A DNA stretch of 64,000 nucleotides, from assembly GCA_039190275.1 (NCBI GenBank), contig JBCCYF010000003.1, positions 15,249 to 79,248 on the forward strand, read 5' to 3'. This DNA comes from Halovulum sp039190275. Lineage in GTDB: Bacteria > Pseudomonadota > Alphaproteobacteria > Rhodobacterales > Rhodobacteraceae. Made by a program: the position numbers and the translations under genes. Below are positions 18,327 to 26,593 of the stretch, piece by piece. The notes under the pieces are model-generated. The model was given only the letters and a program-made list of their open reading frames with translations, was not told the origin of the DNA and searched no databases. Positions within the stretch are counted from its first letter, which is position 1. The number at the start of each line of letters is the position of its first letter.

Positions 18327-18757
18327 TCAATTCGCTTCCCGTACATCGCATTGTGGCTCAGCTGAACCGGCTTTCTTCGGCCTGAAGTACGAAGTGCTTG
18401 TCCGTTTGGCCATCTACAAAGCGCATGGATATGTGTAGCAGTCTTGTTGGGCCTGCTGCGGGGCCAAGTGACCCGCCGATCCAGAGCGCTGTTTGTCGCA
18501 ATGGCTGTGGCGTTGCTGTCGTCGCTTGCCCGAGCCACGTACCTGCTTGAGCGGCAACCTGTGCTAGGGGGCCCATATGCGGAGATGTTAGGGCTTCACC
18601 TTGTGGACCTTCGCCTGGCAGTGCCTCGCTGCGTTGGTCTGAGGTCCCACCAGATCAAAGGGGGCAGGCGACGGGATGGAGAATACGTATCTCTCTATTA
18701 GCAGCCGGATACTCTCGCGCCGGCCCTTCGGTGGGCCGCGATGGACGTTTCCCTGCC
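18327..18757. other. 431-base stretch with no gene I can support
   Basis: Between the cupin gene and the trpA stop. Several short open frames exist on both strands, none with recognisable family sequence or a clear ribosome site. I see no tRNA and no strong hairpin followed by Ts. It may hold decayed coding sequence. Confidence 0.45.
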
Positions 18758-19549
18758 CTAGTGTCCGTGCGCGCCTTCTGCGAGGGATCTGACAAAAGCC
18801 AGAACGTCCTGTGTTGGTTTTCCGGCGCCAAGTTCGTTTACAATGGCGGATCCCACGACTGTACCATCGGCCACCGCGGCAATGTCTTTGGCGGCTGTTG
18901 GTGTCTTGATCCCGAAACCGACGCAAACCGGTAAATTGGTGGCTGCTTTGATCCGCGCAACCTCGGGCGCTACAGCGGCCGCATCGGCTGCAGCCGCGCC
19001 GGTGATACCGGTAATCGAGACATAGTACACAAAGCCAGAGGTGTTCCGGAGGACCGTGGGCAGGCGGGCGTCGTCGGTTGTTGGCGTCGCCAAACGGATA
19101 AAATCCAGTCCCGCGGCCTGTGCGGGAAGGCAGAGTTCTTCATCTTCCTCGGGGGGAAGGTCAACCACAATCAGGCCGTCGACCCCTGCGTGTTTTGCCG
19201 CCTCAAGAAACCTGCTCACACCCATGGAATAAATGGGGTTGTAGTACCCCATCAGAACAATTGGGGTCGTACTGTCGTTGGTCCGGAACGCCGCCGCCAG
19301 CGCCAGCGTCTTTTCAAGTGTCATGCCGGCCTCCAGCGCGCGGCCCGCTGCAAGCTGAATGGCCGGACCATCGGCCATCGGATCGGTAAAAGGCAGCCCA
19401 AGCTCAATGATGTCCACGCCCGCATGGGGCAACCCGCATACCAGTTCCAGCGAGGTATCGTAGTCCGGATCGCCAGCCATAACATAGGCAATGAATGCCG
19501 ACTTGCCCTCGGCCCTAAGCCGCGCAAAGGTTGCGTCGATCCGTGTCAT
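18758..19549 (-). CDS. trpA: Tryptophan synthase alpha chain
   Basis: Cleaves indole-3-glycerol phosphate to indole and glyceraldehyde-3-phosphate, passing indole to the TrpB subunit in the cytoplasm. The protein has 263 residues. The catalytic Glu lies in VDIIELGLPFTDPMADGP and the catalytic Asp in GLIVVDLPPEED; the phosphate-binding VCVGFGIKTP segment is near residue 212. trpB is not adjacent on this side. Assigned with high confidence on family motifs and length. Confidence 0.96.
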   Translation of the reverse strand: MTRIDATFARLRAEGKSAFIAYVMAGDPDYDTSLELVCGLPHAGVDIIELGLPFTDPMADGPAIQLAAGRALEAGMTLEKTLALAAAFRTNDSTTPIVLMGYYNPIYSMGVSRFLEAAKHAGVDGLIVVDLPPEEDEELCLPAQAAGLDFIRLATPTTDDARLPTVLRNTSGFVYYVSITGITGAAAADAAAVAPEVARIKAATNLPVCVGFGIKTPTAAKDIAAVADGTVVGSAIVNELGAGKPTQDVLAFVRSLAEGAHGH

Positions 19550-19700
19550 CTGAGGCCCGCCCCTTCGTCTACCAAGCGCATTGCATGAGACAGAAGGAGG
19601 GGAAAATCAAGGCAGGTGGTCGAAATTCCTACGTCGTCTTGACCCAGGGCCACCACCGCCCCTACATGCGCGGCACACAGAATAGTCACAGGGGCAGCGA

Positions 19701-20798
19701 ATGGGATTCAAGACCGGTATAGTTGGATTGCCAAATGTCGGCAAATCCACCCTGTTCAACGCCCTGACGCGCACCGCCGCCGCGCAAGCCGCCAACTTTC
19801 CATTTTGCACCATTGAGCCGAATGTGGGTGAGGTTTCGGTTCCCGACACGCGCCTGGACCAGTTGGCCGACATTGCCGGTTCCGCGCGGGTTGTTCCGGC
19901 ACGCATGACATTTGTTGACATTGCCGGTTTGGTTAAGGGCGCTTCGCGTGGTGAGGGTCTGGGCAATCAGTTTCTGGCGAACATCCGCGAATGCGACGCC
20001 ATCGCCCATGTTCTGCGCTGTTTCGAAGACGACGATGTGACCCATGTTTCCGGGCGGGTTGACCCGGTCGAGGACGCCGAGGTGATCGAAACCGAGCTGA
20101 TGCTTGCCGATCTGGAGAGCATCGAGAAACGCATCCAGGGACTGCAGCGCAAGGTGAAGGGCGGCGACAAGGACGCCGTCACCATGGCAGCATTGCTCGA
20201 GCAGGCCAAGCAGTCGATCGAGGCCGGAAAACCGGCCCGTATGGTGGAGGTGGACGAAGCGGACCGCAAAGCCTGGTCGCAGCTCCAATTATTGAGTGCG
20301 AAACCGGTACTCTATGTCTGCAACGTTGAAGAAAGCGCCGCAGCCAGTGGCAATGCGAACGCGGCGAGGGTGGCAGAGATGGCCGCAGCCCAGGGTGCGG
20401 CCAGCGTTGTCATCTCTGCCGCGATTGAGGAGGAGATCAGTCAGCTTGAAGACGACGAGCGACGTGAGTTCCTTGATGAGATGGGGCTGGCGCAAGCGGG
20501 TCTCGACCGTCTTATTGCCGCCGGTTACAGACTTCTCGGCCTGGTGACGTATTTTACCGCAGGGCCCAAAGAGGCGCGCGCCTGGACAATTCGCAACGGG
20601 GCAACCGCGCCGCAGGCCGCCGGTGTCATCCATGGCGACTTCGAGCGTGGTTTCATCCGCGCCGAAACGGTTGCGTTTGACGACTTCGTGGCCGCCGGTG
20701 GCGAGCAAGCAGCTCGCGAAGCTGGCAAGCTGCGGGCGGAAGGCAAAGCTTATGTCGTGAAGGATGGAGATGTCCTCCACTTCCTGACAAACGTCTGA
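19701..20798 (+). CDS. ychF: Redox-regulated ATPase/GTPase YchF (Obg family)
   Basis: A 365-residue ribosome-associated P-loop NTPase. The Walker A GLPNVGKSTLFNALT is at the N-terminus, DIAGLVKGASRGEGLGNQFL is the G3 region, a coiled-coil insertion spans about residues 130-200, and the C-terminal TGS-like domain ends GDVLHFLTNV. YchF prefers ATP because the G4 motif is non-canonical (NVEE here). It is transcribed away from trpA across a 151-base gap. Confidence 0.96.
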   Translation: MGFKTGIVGLPNVGKSTLFNALTRTAAAQAANFPFCTIEPNVGEVSVPDTRLDQLADIAGSARVVPARMTFVDIAGLVKGASRGEGLGNQFLANIRECDAIAHVLRCFEDDDVTHVSGRVDPVEDAEVIETELMLADLESIEKRIQGLQRKVKGGDKDAVTMAALLEQAKQSIEAGKPARMVEVDEADRKAWSQLQLLSAKPVLYVCNVEESAAASGNANAARVAEMAAAQGAASVVISAAIEEEISQLEDDERREFLDEMGLAQAGLDRLIAAGYRLLGLVTYFTAGPKEARAWTIRNGATAPQAAGVIHGDFERGFIRAETVAFDDFVAAGGEQAAREAGKLRAEGKAYVVKDGDVLHFLTNV

Positions 20799-20937
20799 AG
20801 AAACCCTTTAGTAACGTCGAACACCCGACATAATTAACTGCCCCGACACCAATTGTTAGCGGGCTGGTTAATGATCATGGGTACCCTTCTGCACGACCCC
20901 GCAAAACGGGTCTGTGTGGTGGCAAGGGGTTCTCCGA

Positions 20938-22434
20938 ATGGGGACGTTGATCAAATCGGGATTCGTGATTCAGGGAAGCGTGTTTCTGCCCACATTCGGT
21001 GTGATCGACATCGAGTACTACGGCGCAGGCGGCAATGACTACCTGATCATCGCGTCCGAGGGCATCGGCTCGATATCGGTCTATGACATCACCGACGCGG
21101 ACTCTGTCGTGCTGGCCAGCCTGGCGGCACAGACTGCAAACAGTGGCACGGCGACCCTGTCGGATCTGGTGCTGGTCCCCGGGGACGGCGGTACATTCCT
21201 CCTGCCTCTGGGAAGAAACGATGATAACTTCGCGCTGTTTGACATCGGTCCGTCGGGGATACTCAGCATTGAGACGGTGCTTACGGATGCCAGCGATATC
21301 TATGAGCGCGGATTTGTGGGCGAATCCATCAAAGCTGGCAGTAGCGAGTTTTTCATAACCTCGGCGTTTGGTCGCGCCGGTATGGAAGTTTTTGAACTCA
21401 ACCCGGACAATAGCGTCACCTTCGTCCGGCGGGTCGAAGACTCGGATTTCCGCAAACTTGAAGATGTCACCGCCATTCACGCAACGACAATTTTTGGCCG
21501 AGCTACGGTGTTTACCGGTTCTGGCCTCGATACCGGTCTCCACTCATTTTGGTTCAGCGGAATTGGCAATATGGGCGTCACAGACCGGAAGCTGACCCGC
21601 GGAACCGAGGGAATGCGCGGTATCACCGATATCGACTCGGTGCAGATCGATGATCGTGCCTTTGTGGTCGTGGCAGCAGCCGGATCGGACAGTCTGCAGG
21701 TCTTTCGCGTCTCCTTTGAACGCAAACTGACGTTGCTGGACACCACACGCGATACCGGCTCAACACGCTTCGAGAATGTTCAGGCGATGGAGGTGTTTGA
21801 GAGCGATGACAGGGTGTTTGTCCTGGCCGGAGGGAGCGATGACGGCGTGACGCTGTATGAGATGACATTCCGGGGAAAACTGCTGTTCCTTGAAACTTTC
21901 GTGGATGGCTTTGATACGGCTCTTAAAAGCGTCTCATCCATTGAGGTGCGTGTGGAAGGCGACACCGCTTATGCATATGTCGGTTCCCTGAAAGAGGGTG
22001 GGGTCACCGAACTCATCATCGATCTTGAGCGAAGCGGCGAGGACATTCGCGGAGGTCCGGTCAAGGACCAACTGACCGGAACCAGCCAGGACGATATCAT
22101 TTGGGGCTTCGGCAAGTCCGACCAAATTGACGGTGGCGCGGGGGATGACAGGTTGATCGACGGCCGTGGCCGGGACACTCTGACCGGCGGTCCTGGCGCG
22201 GATATTTTCGAATTCGTCGCCGATGGACGATCCGACTTTATCCTGGATTTTGATCCGGCAGTTGACAAGATCGACCTCACGGATACGTCCGCCAACGCGT
22301 TTAGCGACCTGCTTGTCGGCGCCCGGATCAGGGGTGCAGTGGTCAAAATCGAAGACGAGATCATTCGCCTGCGCAATCCGGAAGGCACGCCCTATGACGT
22401 TTCCGAGTTTACGGCGGATACCTTTATCTTCTAA
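20938..22434 (+). CDS. RTX/hemolysin-type calcium-binding protein with a beta-propeller-like body
   Basis: A 498-residue protein probably exported by a type I system. The body (about residues 1-370) is a series of repeats of the kind DYLIIASEGIGSISVYDI...FALFDIG...AFVVVAAAGSDSLQVFRV, which suggest propeller blades. The C-terminus (about 395-440) has two RTX-like nonapeptides (GGAGDDRLI, GGPGADIFE) followed by the FILDFDPAVDKIDLTD segment common in secreted RTX proteins. There is no N-terminal signal peptide, as expected for this route. The ATG at 20938 follows AAGGGG by eight bases. The ligand or substrate is unknown. Confidence 0.82.
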   Translation: MGTLIKSGFVIQGSVFLPTFGVIDIEYYGAGGNDYLIIASEGIGSISVYDITDADSVVLASLAAQTANSGTATLSDLVLVPGDGGTFLLPLGRNDDNFALFDIGPSGILSIETVLTDASDIYERGFVGESIKAGSSEFFITSAFGRAGMEVFELNPDNSVTFVRRVEDSDFRKLEDVTAIHATTIFGRATVFTGSGLDTGLHSFWFSGIGNMGVTDRKLTRGTEGMRGITDIDSVQIDDRAFVVVAAAGSDSLQVFRVSFERKLTLLDTTRDTGSTRFENVQAMEVFESDDRVFVLAGGSDDGVTLYEMTFRGKLLFLETFVDGFDTALKSVSSIEVRVEGDTAYAYVGSLKEGGVTELIIDLERSGEDIRGGPVKDQLTGTSQDDIIWGFGKSDQIDGGAGDDRLIDGRGRDTLTGGPGADIFEFVADGRSDFILDFDPAVDKIDLTDTSANAFSDLLVGARIRGAVVKIEDEIIRLRNPEGTPYDVSEFTADTFIF

Positions 22435-22501
22435 CGCTGCTGACCCGGTAAACGGATATAGCGCTTGCAATTCCACCACCCACACAAGTAAACCCGGCGG
22501 T

Positions 22502-22591
22502 GGAGACGTGGCCGAGTGGTCGAAGGCGCTCCCCTGCTAAGGGAGTAAACGGGCAACCGTTTCGAGGGTTCGAATCCCTTCGTCTCCGCCA
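22502..22591 (+). tRNA. tRNA-Ser (anticodon GCT)
   Basis: Ninety bases with a class II fold. The acceptor arms GGAGACG and CGTCTCC pair, the discriminator is G and CCA is encoded (22589-22591). The anticodon stem-loop CTCCC-CTGCTAA-GGGAG gives GCT, reading AGC/AGU serine codons. The long variable arm (AACGGGCAACCGTT region) and the T-arm GGGTTCGAATCCC are intact. Its 3' end is followed by a truncated integrase gene, so it probably served as an attachment site. Confidence 0.96.
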
Positions 22592-22715
22592 CTTTCCTCC
22601 TAATCTCTATTTCGTAACCGCATGATAGCAGAGCGGAATTCGGCGTTTTCACGCTGAAGGCGGTGTTCGGTCCGCTTGATCCGCTGCACATTTTTCACCA
22701 CAACTTGCTGCACAA

Positions 22716-23135
22716 GTGGGGTATTTCGCCGCCGTGAGCATCGCGAAACGAGGCCGCCTCTACCACCGTCGCCGCCGCGTCCCGCGCCGGTATCGGAGCA
22801 TCGAGCCGCGCAAAACCGTCTGGATCAGCCTGCATACCGACTCCGAGACCGTCGCCCGCAGCAAGGCGGATCGCGCGTGGAGCCAGATGATCGAGGCCTG
22901 GGAGGCGCGACTGGCCGGGAACAGCGCGGATGCGGAGGCCCGCTACGACGCCGCTCGTGATCTGGCGCGGGGCTTTCGGTATCTGGACGCGGGAGCTGTC
23001 GTTAAGCTCTCGGTCGAGGATGTCATCGAGCGCGTCGGGGCGATTCCGGCGCCTGCGAACCAGCACGATGCGATGGAATGTGCCGCTGAAATATTCCGGC
23101 AAAGTCAGTGCGTTAACCGTATTTTCGCCGCATAA
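22716..23135 (+). pseudogene. Truncated phage-type integrase, N-terminal part (DUF6538 type)
   Basis: Up to 139 residues. The beginning, around IAKRGRLYHRRRRVPRRYR and the ISLHTDSETVARSKAD segment, matches the N-terminal DNA-binding portion of tyrosine recombinases of integrative elements. The catalytic domain with the R-H-R-Y residues is absent: after about residue 120 the sequence loses family character and stops. Start codons available are GTG at 22716 or GTG at 22734. Its position, 125 bases beyond the 3' end of tRNA-Ser and reading away from it, is typical of an element integrated at the tRNA gene. Confidence 0.75.
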
Positions 23136-23256
23136 CGTAAAGGGGTGCGGCTGAATAAAGTCAGTCACAACAACCAGTTGCGTGCCGAATGCGGCAACCC
23201 TTTTATCTCGCGCTCCATTGATGCGCCGTCTCGGGGCTATGTCTCGTCAAAACTAC

Positions 23257-23652
23257 TCAGTTAAAGCTTGCCTGAAAACTGGTCGCCGTGAGCGACACAT
23301 GCGCATCAAGCGGCGGGCGCAACTCGAAAGCCTTGGGCGTTCGTGCGAAGTTCCAGAGACGAAACAAGCACCATTCCGCGCGCCGTTCATCTGCCACTGC
23401 AAGTTCGTTGCGCGAGATGAACGCGGGTTTGTACCCGGTGATCCAGACCTCGCCGAGCCCCTTGAGCACAGCGCTGATGTTCTGATGTTTGAACTCAACC
23501 GAACCTTCCGAACGGTTGTTGAGGCGCGGCAGAAGCTGCCGCCGATGAGCGGCCTTATTGCAAGCACGGCCTGCCACGTCGTCAGCCAGCATCGCGAAGT
23601 AGTCCGCGACGATCAGGTCATTTTCGGTATCTGTCCACTCTTGGTTCGACAT
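23257..23652 (-). pseudogene. Chimeric remnant of a DUF3883-type (restriction-associated) protein
   Basis: An open frame of 131 codons whose two halves belong to different parts of one family. Residues 1-78 (WTDTENDLIVADYFAML, SEGSVEFKHQNISAVLKGLG, GYKPA) resemble the usual N-terminus of DUF3883 proteins linked to restriction or nuclease modules. Residues 79-131 (FISRNELAVADERR, CLFRLWNFARTPKAFEL) resemble the extreme C-terminus of the DUF3883 domain. A typical protein has roughly 200 further residues between them, so an in-frame internal deletion is the simplest explanation. The frame could still be translated, but the domain is not complete. Confidence 0.6.
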
Positions 23653-24263
23653 CGTGCCAGGCTATCGTGCCAAGCTATGGAAAGCTTCGGCAGTTGTCAC
23701 GAACGGCGGAAAGCGGAAGTTCGCCGCAGGTACGAGACACTTTCAGTCGAACCATGAAAGCAGCCATCGGAGAGCTTAAGGCGAGGTTGGAGCTTCCCCA
23801 CCCAAAATCAAGTGAGTTTTAGGCCCTACTTTCTTTTAGCGAATCGCTTGCAGCATCGAACATCTTGTCGGTTACTGAGGCGATCCGCTTTTCATTTGGC
23901 AAGTCTTCCGTCTCAATGCTCTCAACAATATGGGGGATACTTGGGTTTGTAATACACCTTAGCCCGCTGTCCAATTTTCGCAGACCGCTTCAGTTCGCAT
24001 TGGGGCGATTAGCCCGAGCAAATCGGTGAGCATTGAGCGTGCAGCCCGATTGAGCGATGGACAGGGCTAGATCGTGGCATGCAGATTCGCTTTACGCTCA
24101 TTGAGGTAGGCGAAAACATGTGAGTATCGGCGATTAGGCGCTGCTATTTTGTGCAGACTCTTCCTATGCTCGGCACCCGAAGCGAGTGATGGCTCAGACA
24201 GCTCGATCAGCTATTGCGCCGTCACAGTGTATTCTGTGTGATGGAGGAGGAAAGGAGAGCAGC
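23653..24263. other. About 600 bases of probable decayed DNA
   Basis: No complete gene. On the complement, 23819-23985 is open for roughly 55 codons without a start (reading ...CITNPSIPHIVESIE... to a stop), with the composition of real coding sequence, so it may be the tail of a lost gene. The rest is AT-richer than its surroundings. The last bases carry GGAGG and AAAGGAGA (24243-24257), the ribosome site of the next gene. Confidence 0.4.
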
Positions 24264-24980
24264 TTGCGGTCAGCAGTAGCGGCAACATTACTGGCTCTGG
24301 CGTATGCTTCGGCGGCTTTTTCCCACGAAACGGACGAAGCCTTCGCCGAGAAAATCCGCACCTACATCCTGGCAAACCCCGAGATCATCCTCGAAGCGAT
24401 GGATGTTCTGGCATCTCGGGAGGCCGAGGCTGAAGTCGCGAGCCTTCTGGCCACATCCGCCACCGAGATCCTGAACCCGGATCGGGCCATCGTTCTGGGC
24501 GATCCGGCGGCACCTCACCGGATATTTGAGCTCTTCGATTACAGATGCGCCAGTTGCAAAGCGGGCCATCCGGTGCTGGAGGCTTTTGTTGCGGAAAATC
24601 CGGATGTAGCCGTGATGGTGCAGCAATTGCCCATCCTCGGCCCGCAGTCGGATCGGGCTGCCCGGGCCTATCTGGCGGTGTTCGAACTTGGGGGCGCAGA
24701 GGCTGCGGCCCGGCTGCACGCGGTACTGTTTGATCTTGCAGCCCCTTTGAGCACGTCCGTTCTGGAGAGCGTCCTCAGCGAATTGGGTCATAATCCTGAA
24801 GCGGTGGAAGATGCCATGTACGCCGCCGAGATCACGGCGCGCATCAACGCCAACAAGGACGCCGCCCTGGCGCTTGGGGCGATCGGAACACCCGTTTTCG
24901 TGACGGAGCGGCGGGTGCATCAGGGCGTGGCCACAATGGAGGTGCTGGAGGAGATGCTCGCGGATCTCCGAGCGAACTGA
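24264..24980 (+). CDS. DsbA-family thioredoxin-fold protein, periplasmic
   Basis: About 238 residues. A signal peptide (LRSAVAATLLALAYASAAFS) is followed by a helical N-terminal segment with YILANPEIILEAMDVL and then a thioredoxin fold. The active site is CASC in LFDYRCASCKAGHPVLEAF, and the cis-Pro loop is IGTPVFV. This layout matches ScsC/BdbD/DsbG-like oxidoreductases with an N-terminal helical stalk. The TTG at 24264 is chosen because AAAGGAGA ends six bases before it and the signal peptide begins there; an ATG at 24186 would put a non-leader extension in front. It lies next to the redox/copper cluster and may act on thiols there. Confidence 0.82.
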   Translation: MRSAVAATLLALAYASAAFSHETDEAFAEKIRTYILANPEIILEAMDVLASREAEAEVASLLATSATEILNPDRAIVLGDPAAPHRIFELFDYRCASCKAGHPVLEAFVAENPDVAVMVQQLPILGPQSDRAARAYLAVFELGGAEAAARLHAVLFDLAAPLSTSVLESVLSELGHNPEAVEDAMYAAEITARINANKDAALALGAIGTPVFVTERRVHQGVATMEVLEEMLADLRAN

Positions 24981-24982
24981 TC

Positions 24983-25789
24983 CTACTGCCCTTCCCCGAC
25001 AAAGGCCTTTTCCACGACGAACTCACCCGGTTTGCTGTTGGCGCCTTCCTGAAGGCTCGCAGCCTCACAGAGCCCCACGATGTCGCTGTTGAGCGCCATG
25101 GAGCCGCAGATCATCACCCGATCCGTTTGGGGTGACCAGGCGCCAAGGCCGGTGCGTTCAAACACCTCTCCGCTGCGGATATGATCGCTGATCCGGCCTT
25201 CACAAGCCGAGGGCTCGCGCGTTGTTGTCGGATAGTAGTGCACTTGGCCGGCAAATTCGCCGATCAATGGATCTGCCGCGAGATCCGTCACAAGACGGGC
25301 GCCATAGGCAAGCTCCGCCTTTGTCCGGCAGGTATGCGCAAGCACCACCTTTTCATAGCGCTCAAACGTATCGGGATCCCGGAGAAGGGACGCAAAGGGG
25401 GCAACGCCCGTGCCGGTCGCGATCATCCAGAGCGTTTTGCCCGGCAACAGCGCATCAAGCACGAGCGTGCCGACGGGCTTGGGGCGGAGGATGATCTGAT
25501 CCCCCACCGCGATGTTCTGGAGGCGCGATGTCAGCGGGCCGTCCGGCACCTTGATCGAGTAAAACTCCAGTTCGTCATCCCAGCTCGGTGAGGCGATCGA
25601 GTAGGCGCGCAGAAGCGGTTTCCCGTCTTCCTTTGGCAAACCGATCATCACGAACTCGCCGGAACGGAACCGGAGCGAACGGGGGCGGGTGATGCGAAAG
25701 GAGAAGAGCGTCTCCGTCCAATGATGAATCGCTGTGACGGTTTGGCCATCCTGAAGCTCTGCGGGCTTTTGCGCGGCAAGGGCTGTCAT
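24983..25789 (-). CDS. fpr: Ferredoxin--NADP+ reductase
   Basis: Transfers electrons between NADPH and ferredoxin in the cytoplasm. The 268-residue protein has the FAD motif RAYSIASP, the pyridine-nucleotide loop ATGTGVAPFASLLRDP and the family's C-terminal VEKAFVG. The ATG at 25789 follows AGGAAG; a TTG at 25804 overlapping the ferredoxin stop is less likely. It is the second gene after fdxA on the complement, which makes NADPH-FNR-ferredoxin a local electron supply, pointing toward the divergent AprAB-like genes. Confidence 0.93.
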   Translation of the reverse strand: MTALAAQKPAELQDGQTVTAIHHWTETLFSFRITRPRSLRFRSGEFVMIGLPKEDGKPLLRAYSIASPSWDDELEFYSIKVPDGPLTSRLQNIAVGDQIILRPKPVGTLVLDALLPGKTLWMIATGTGVAPFASLLRDPDTFERYEKVVLAHTCRTKAELAYGARLVTDLAADPLIGEFAGQVHYYPTTTREPSACEGRISDHIRSGEVFERTGLGAWSPQTDRVMICGSMALNSDIVGLCEAASLQEGANSKPGEFVVEKAFVGEGQ

Positions 25790-25800
25790 CTGTCTTCCTT

Positions 25801-26139
25801 TCAAGCCGCCTGGCCCGGTTTGGGGGAGAACATCGTCTCCAGTTTCCCGGAAACGCCGTCATTGGCATCCGCCTCGGGCAACGGATCCTTGGTGGAAAGG
25901 ATAACCGGCCAGAGTTCGGCGTATTTGGCATTGAGATCGACCCATTTCTCGGCACCCGTCTCCGTATCCGCGATGATGGCATCGGCCGGGCATTCAGGCT
26001 CGCAGACGCCGCAATCGATGCACTCCTCCGGCTTGATCACCAGCATGTTCTCGCCTTCGTAAAAGCAATCCACGGGGCAGACATCCACGCAATCGGTGTA
26101 TTTGCAGCCGATGCAATTGTCCGTCACGGCATAGGTCAT
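25801..26139 (-). CDS. fdxA: 7Fe ferredoxin (FdxA)
   Basis: A 112-residue ferredoxin with [3Fe-4S] and [4Fe-4S] sites: CIGCKYTDCVDVCPVDCF gives the first set of cysteines, and CIDCGVCEPECP the second. The C-terminal tail typical of alphaproteobacterial FdxA (KWVDLNAKYAELWP) is present. It starts 114 bases from the divergent DUF971 gene and is followed 12 bases later by fpr, so the two are one transcript. Confidence 0.95.
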   Translation of the reverse strand: MTYAVTDNCIGCKYTDCVDVCPVDCFYEGENMLVIKPEECIDCGVCEPECPADAIIADTETGAEKWVDLNAKYAELWPVILSTKDPLPEADANDGVSGKLETMFSPKPGQAA

Positions 26140-26253
26140 CTCGGATCTCCGTTTTCAGCTCAAAAAAACCGGAGCCGGGCCTCCTGTATGTAAACGAGTT
26201 GCTATTGCGGCGCGCAAAATCAGAAGAACCTCGGCTCAAGGAGGGGGATCGCC

Positions 26254-26541
26254 ATGCAACCGGAGGCACTAAGCGCAAATGCAGAGCATCTGCACATTCA
26301 ATGGGCAGATGGCACATCGGCGACCTACCCAGCGCACGAGCTACGCGGCGCCGCGCGCGATGCTACCTCGCAAAGAGAGCTATATGACACTGGAACTATT
26401 GATATTTCTGAAGGATTGGAGATCACAGGTGTCGACTATGTCGGTGCCTACGGGCTGAACATCCGCTTCTCCGACGGGCACGAACGTGCCATTTATCCTT
26501 TCGTCTATCTCCGCGAGTTGCGTGGTTTGGAAACTAGTTGA
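26254..26541 (+). CDS. DUF971 / gamma-butyrobetaine-hydroxylase N-terminal-like protein
   Basis: A 95-residue protein consisting of the small zinc/iron-binding-like domain found at the N-terminus of gamma-butyrobetaine hydroxylase and alone in many bacteria. Features are LHIQWADGTSATYPAHELRG and the IRFSDGHERAIYPFVYLREL end. Stand-alone forms often sit beside iron-sulfur assembly genes, though their role is not settled. AAGGAGGGGG lies ahead of the ATG. It precedes the AprA-like gene by 52 bases on the same strand and is probably the operon leader. Confidence 0.85.
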   Translation: MQPEALSANAEHLHIQWADGTSATYPAHELRGAARDATSQRELYDTGTIDISEGLEITGVDYVGAYGLNIRFSDGHERAIYPFVYLRELRGLETS

Positions 26542-26593
26542 CAGTCCACACACTCCGCTGCGTCGCAGCATAAGGGTGAACCGGGAGAGACAT

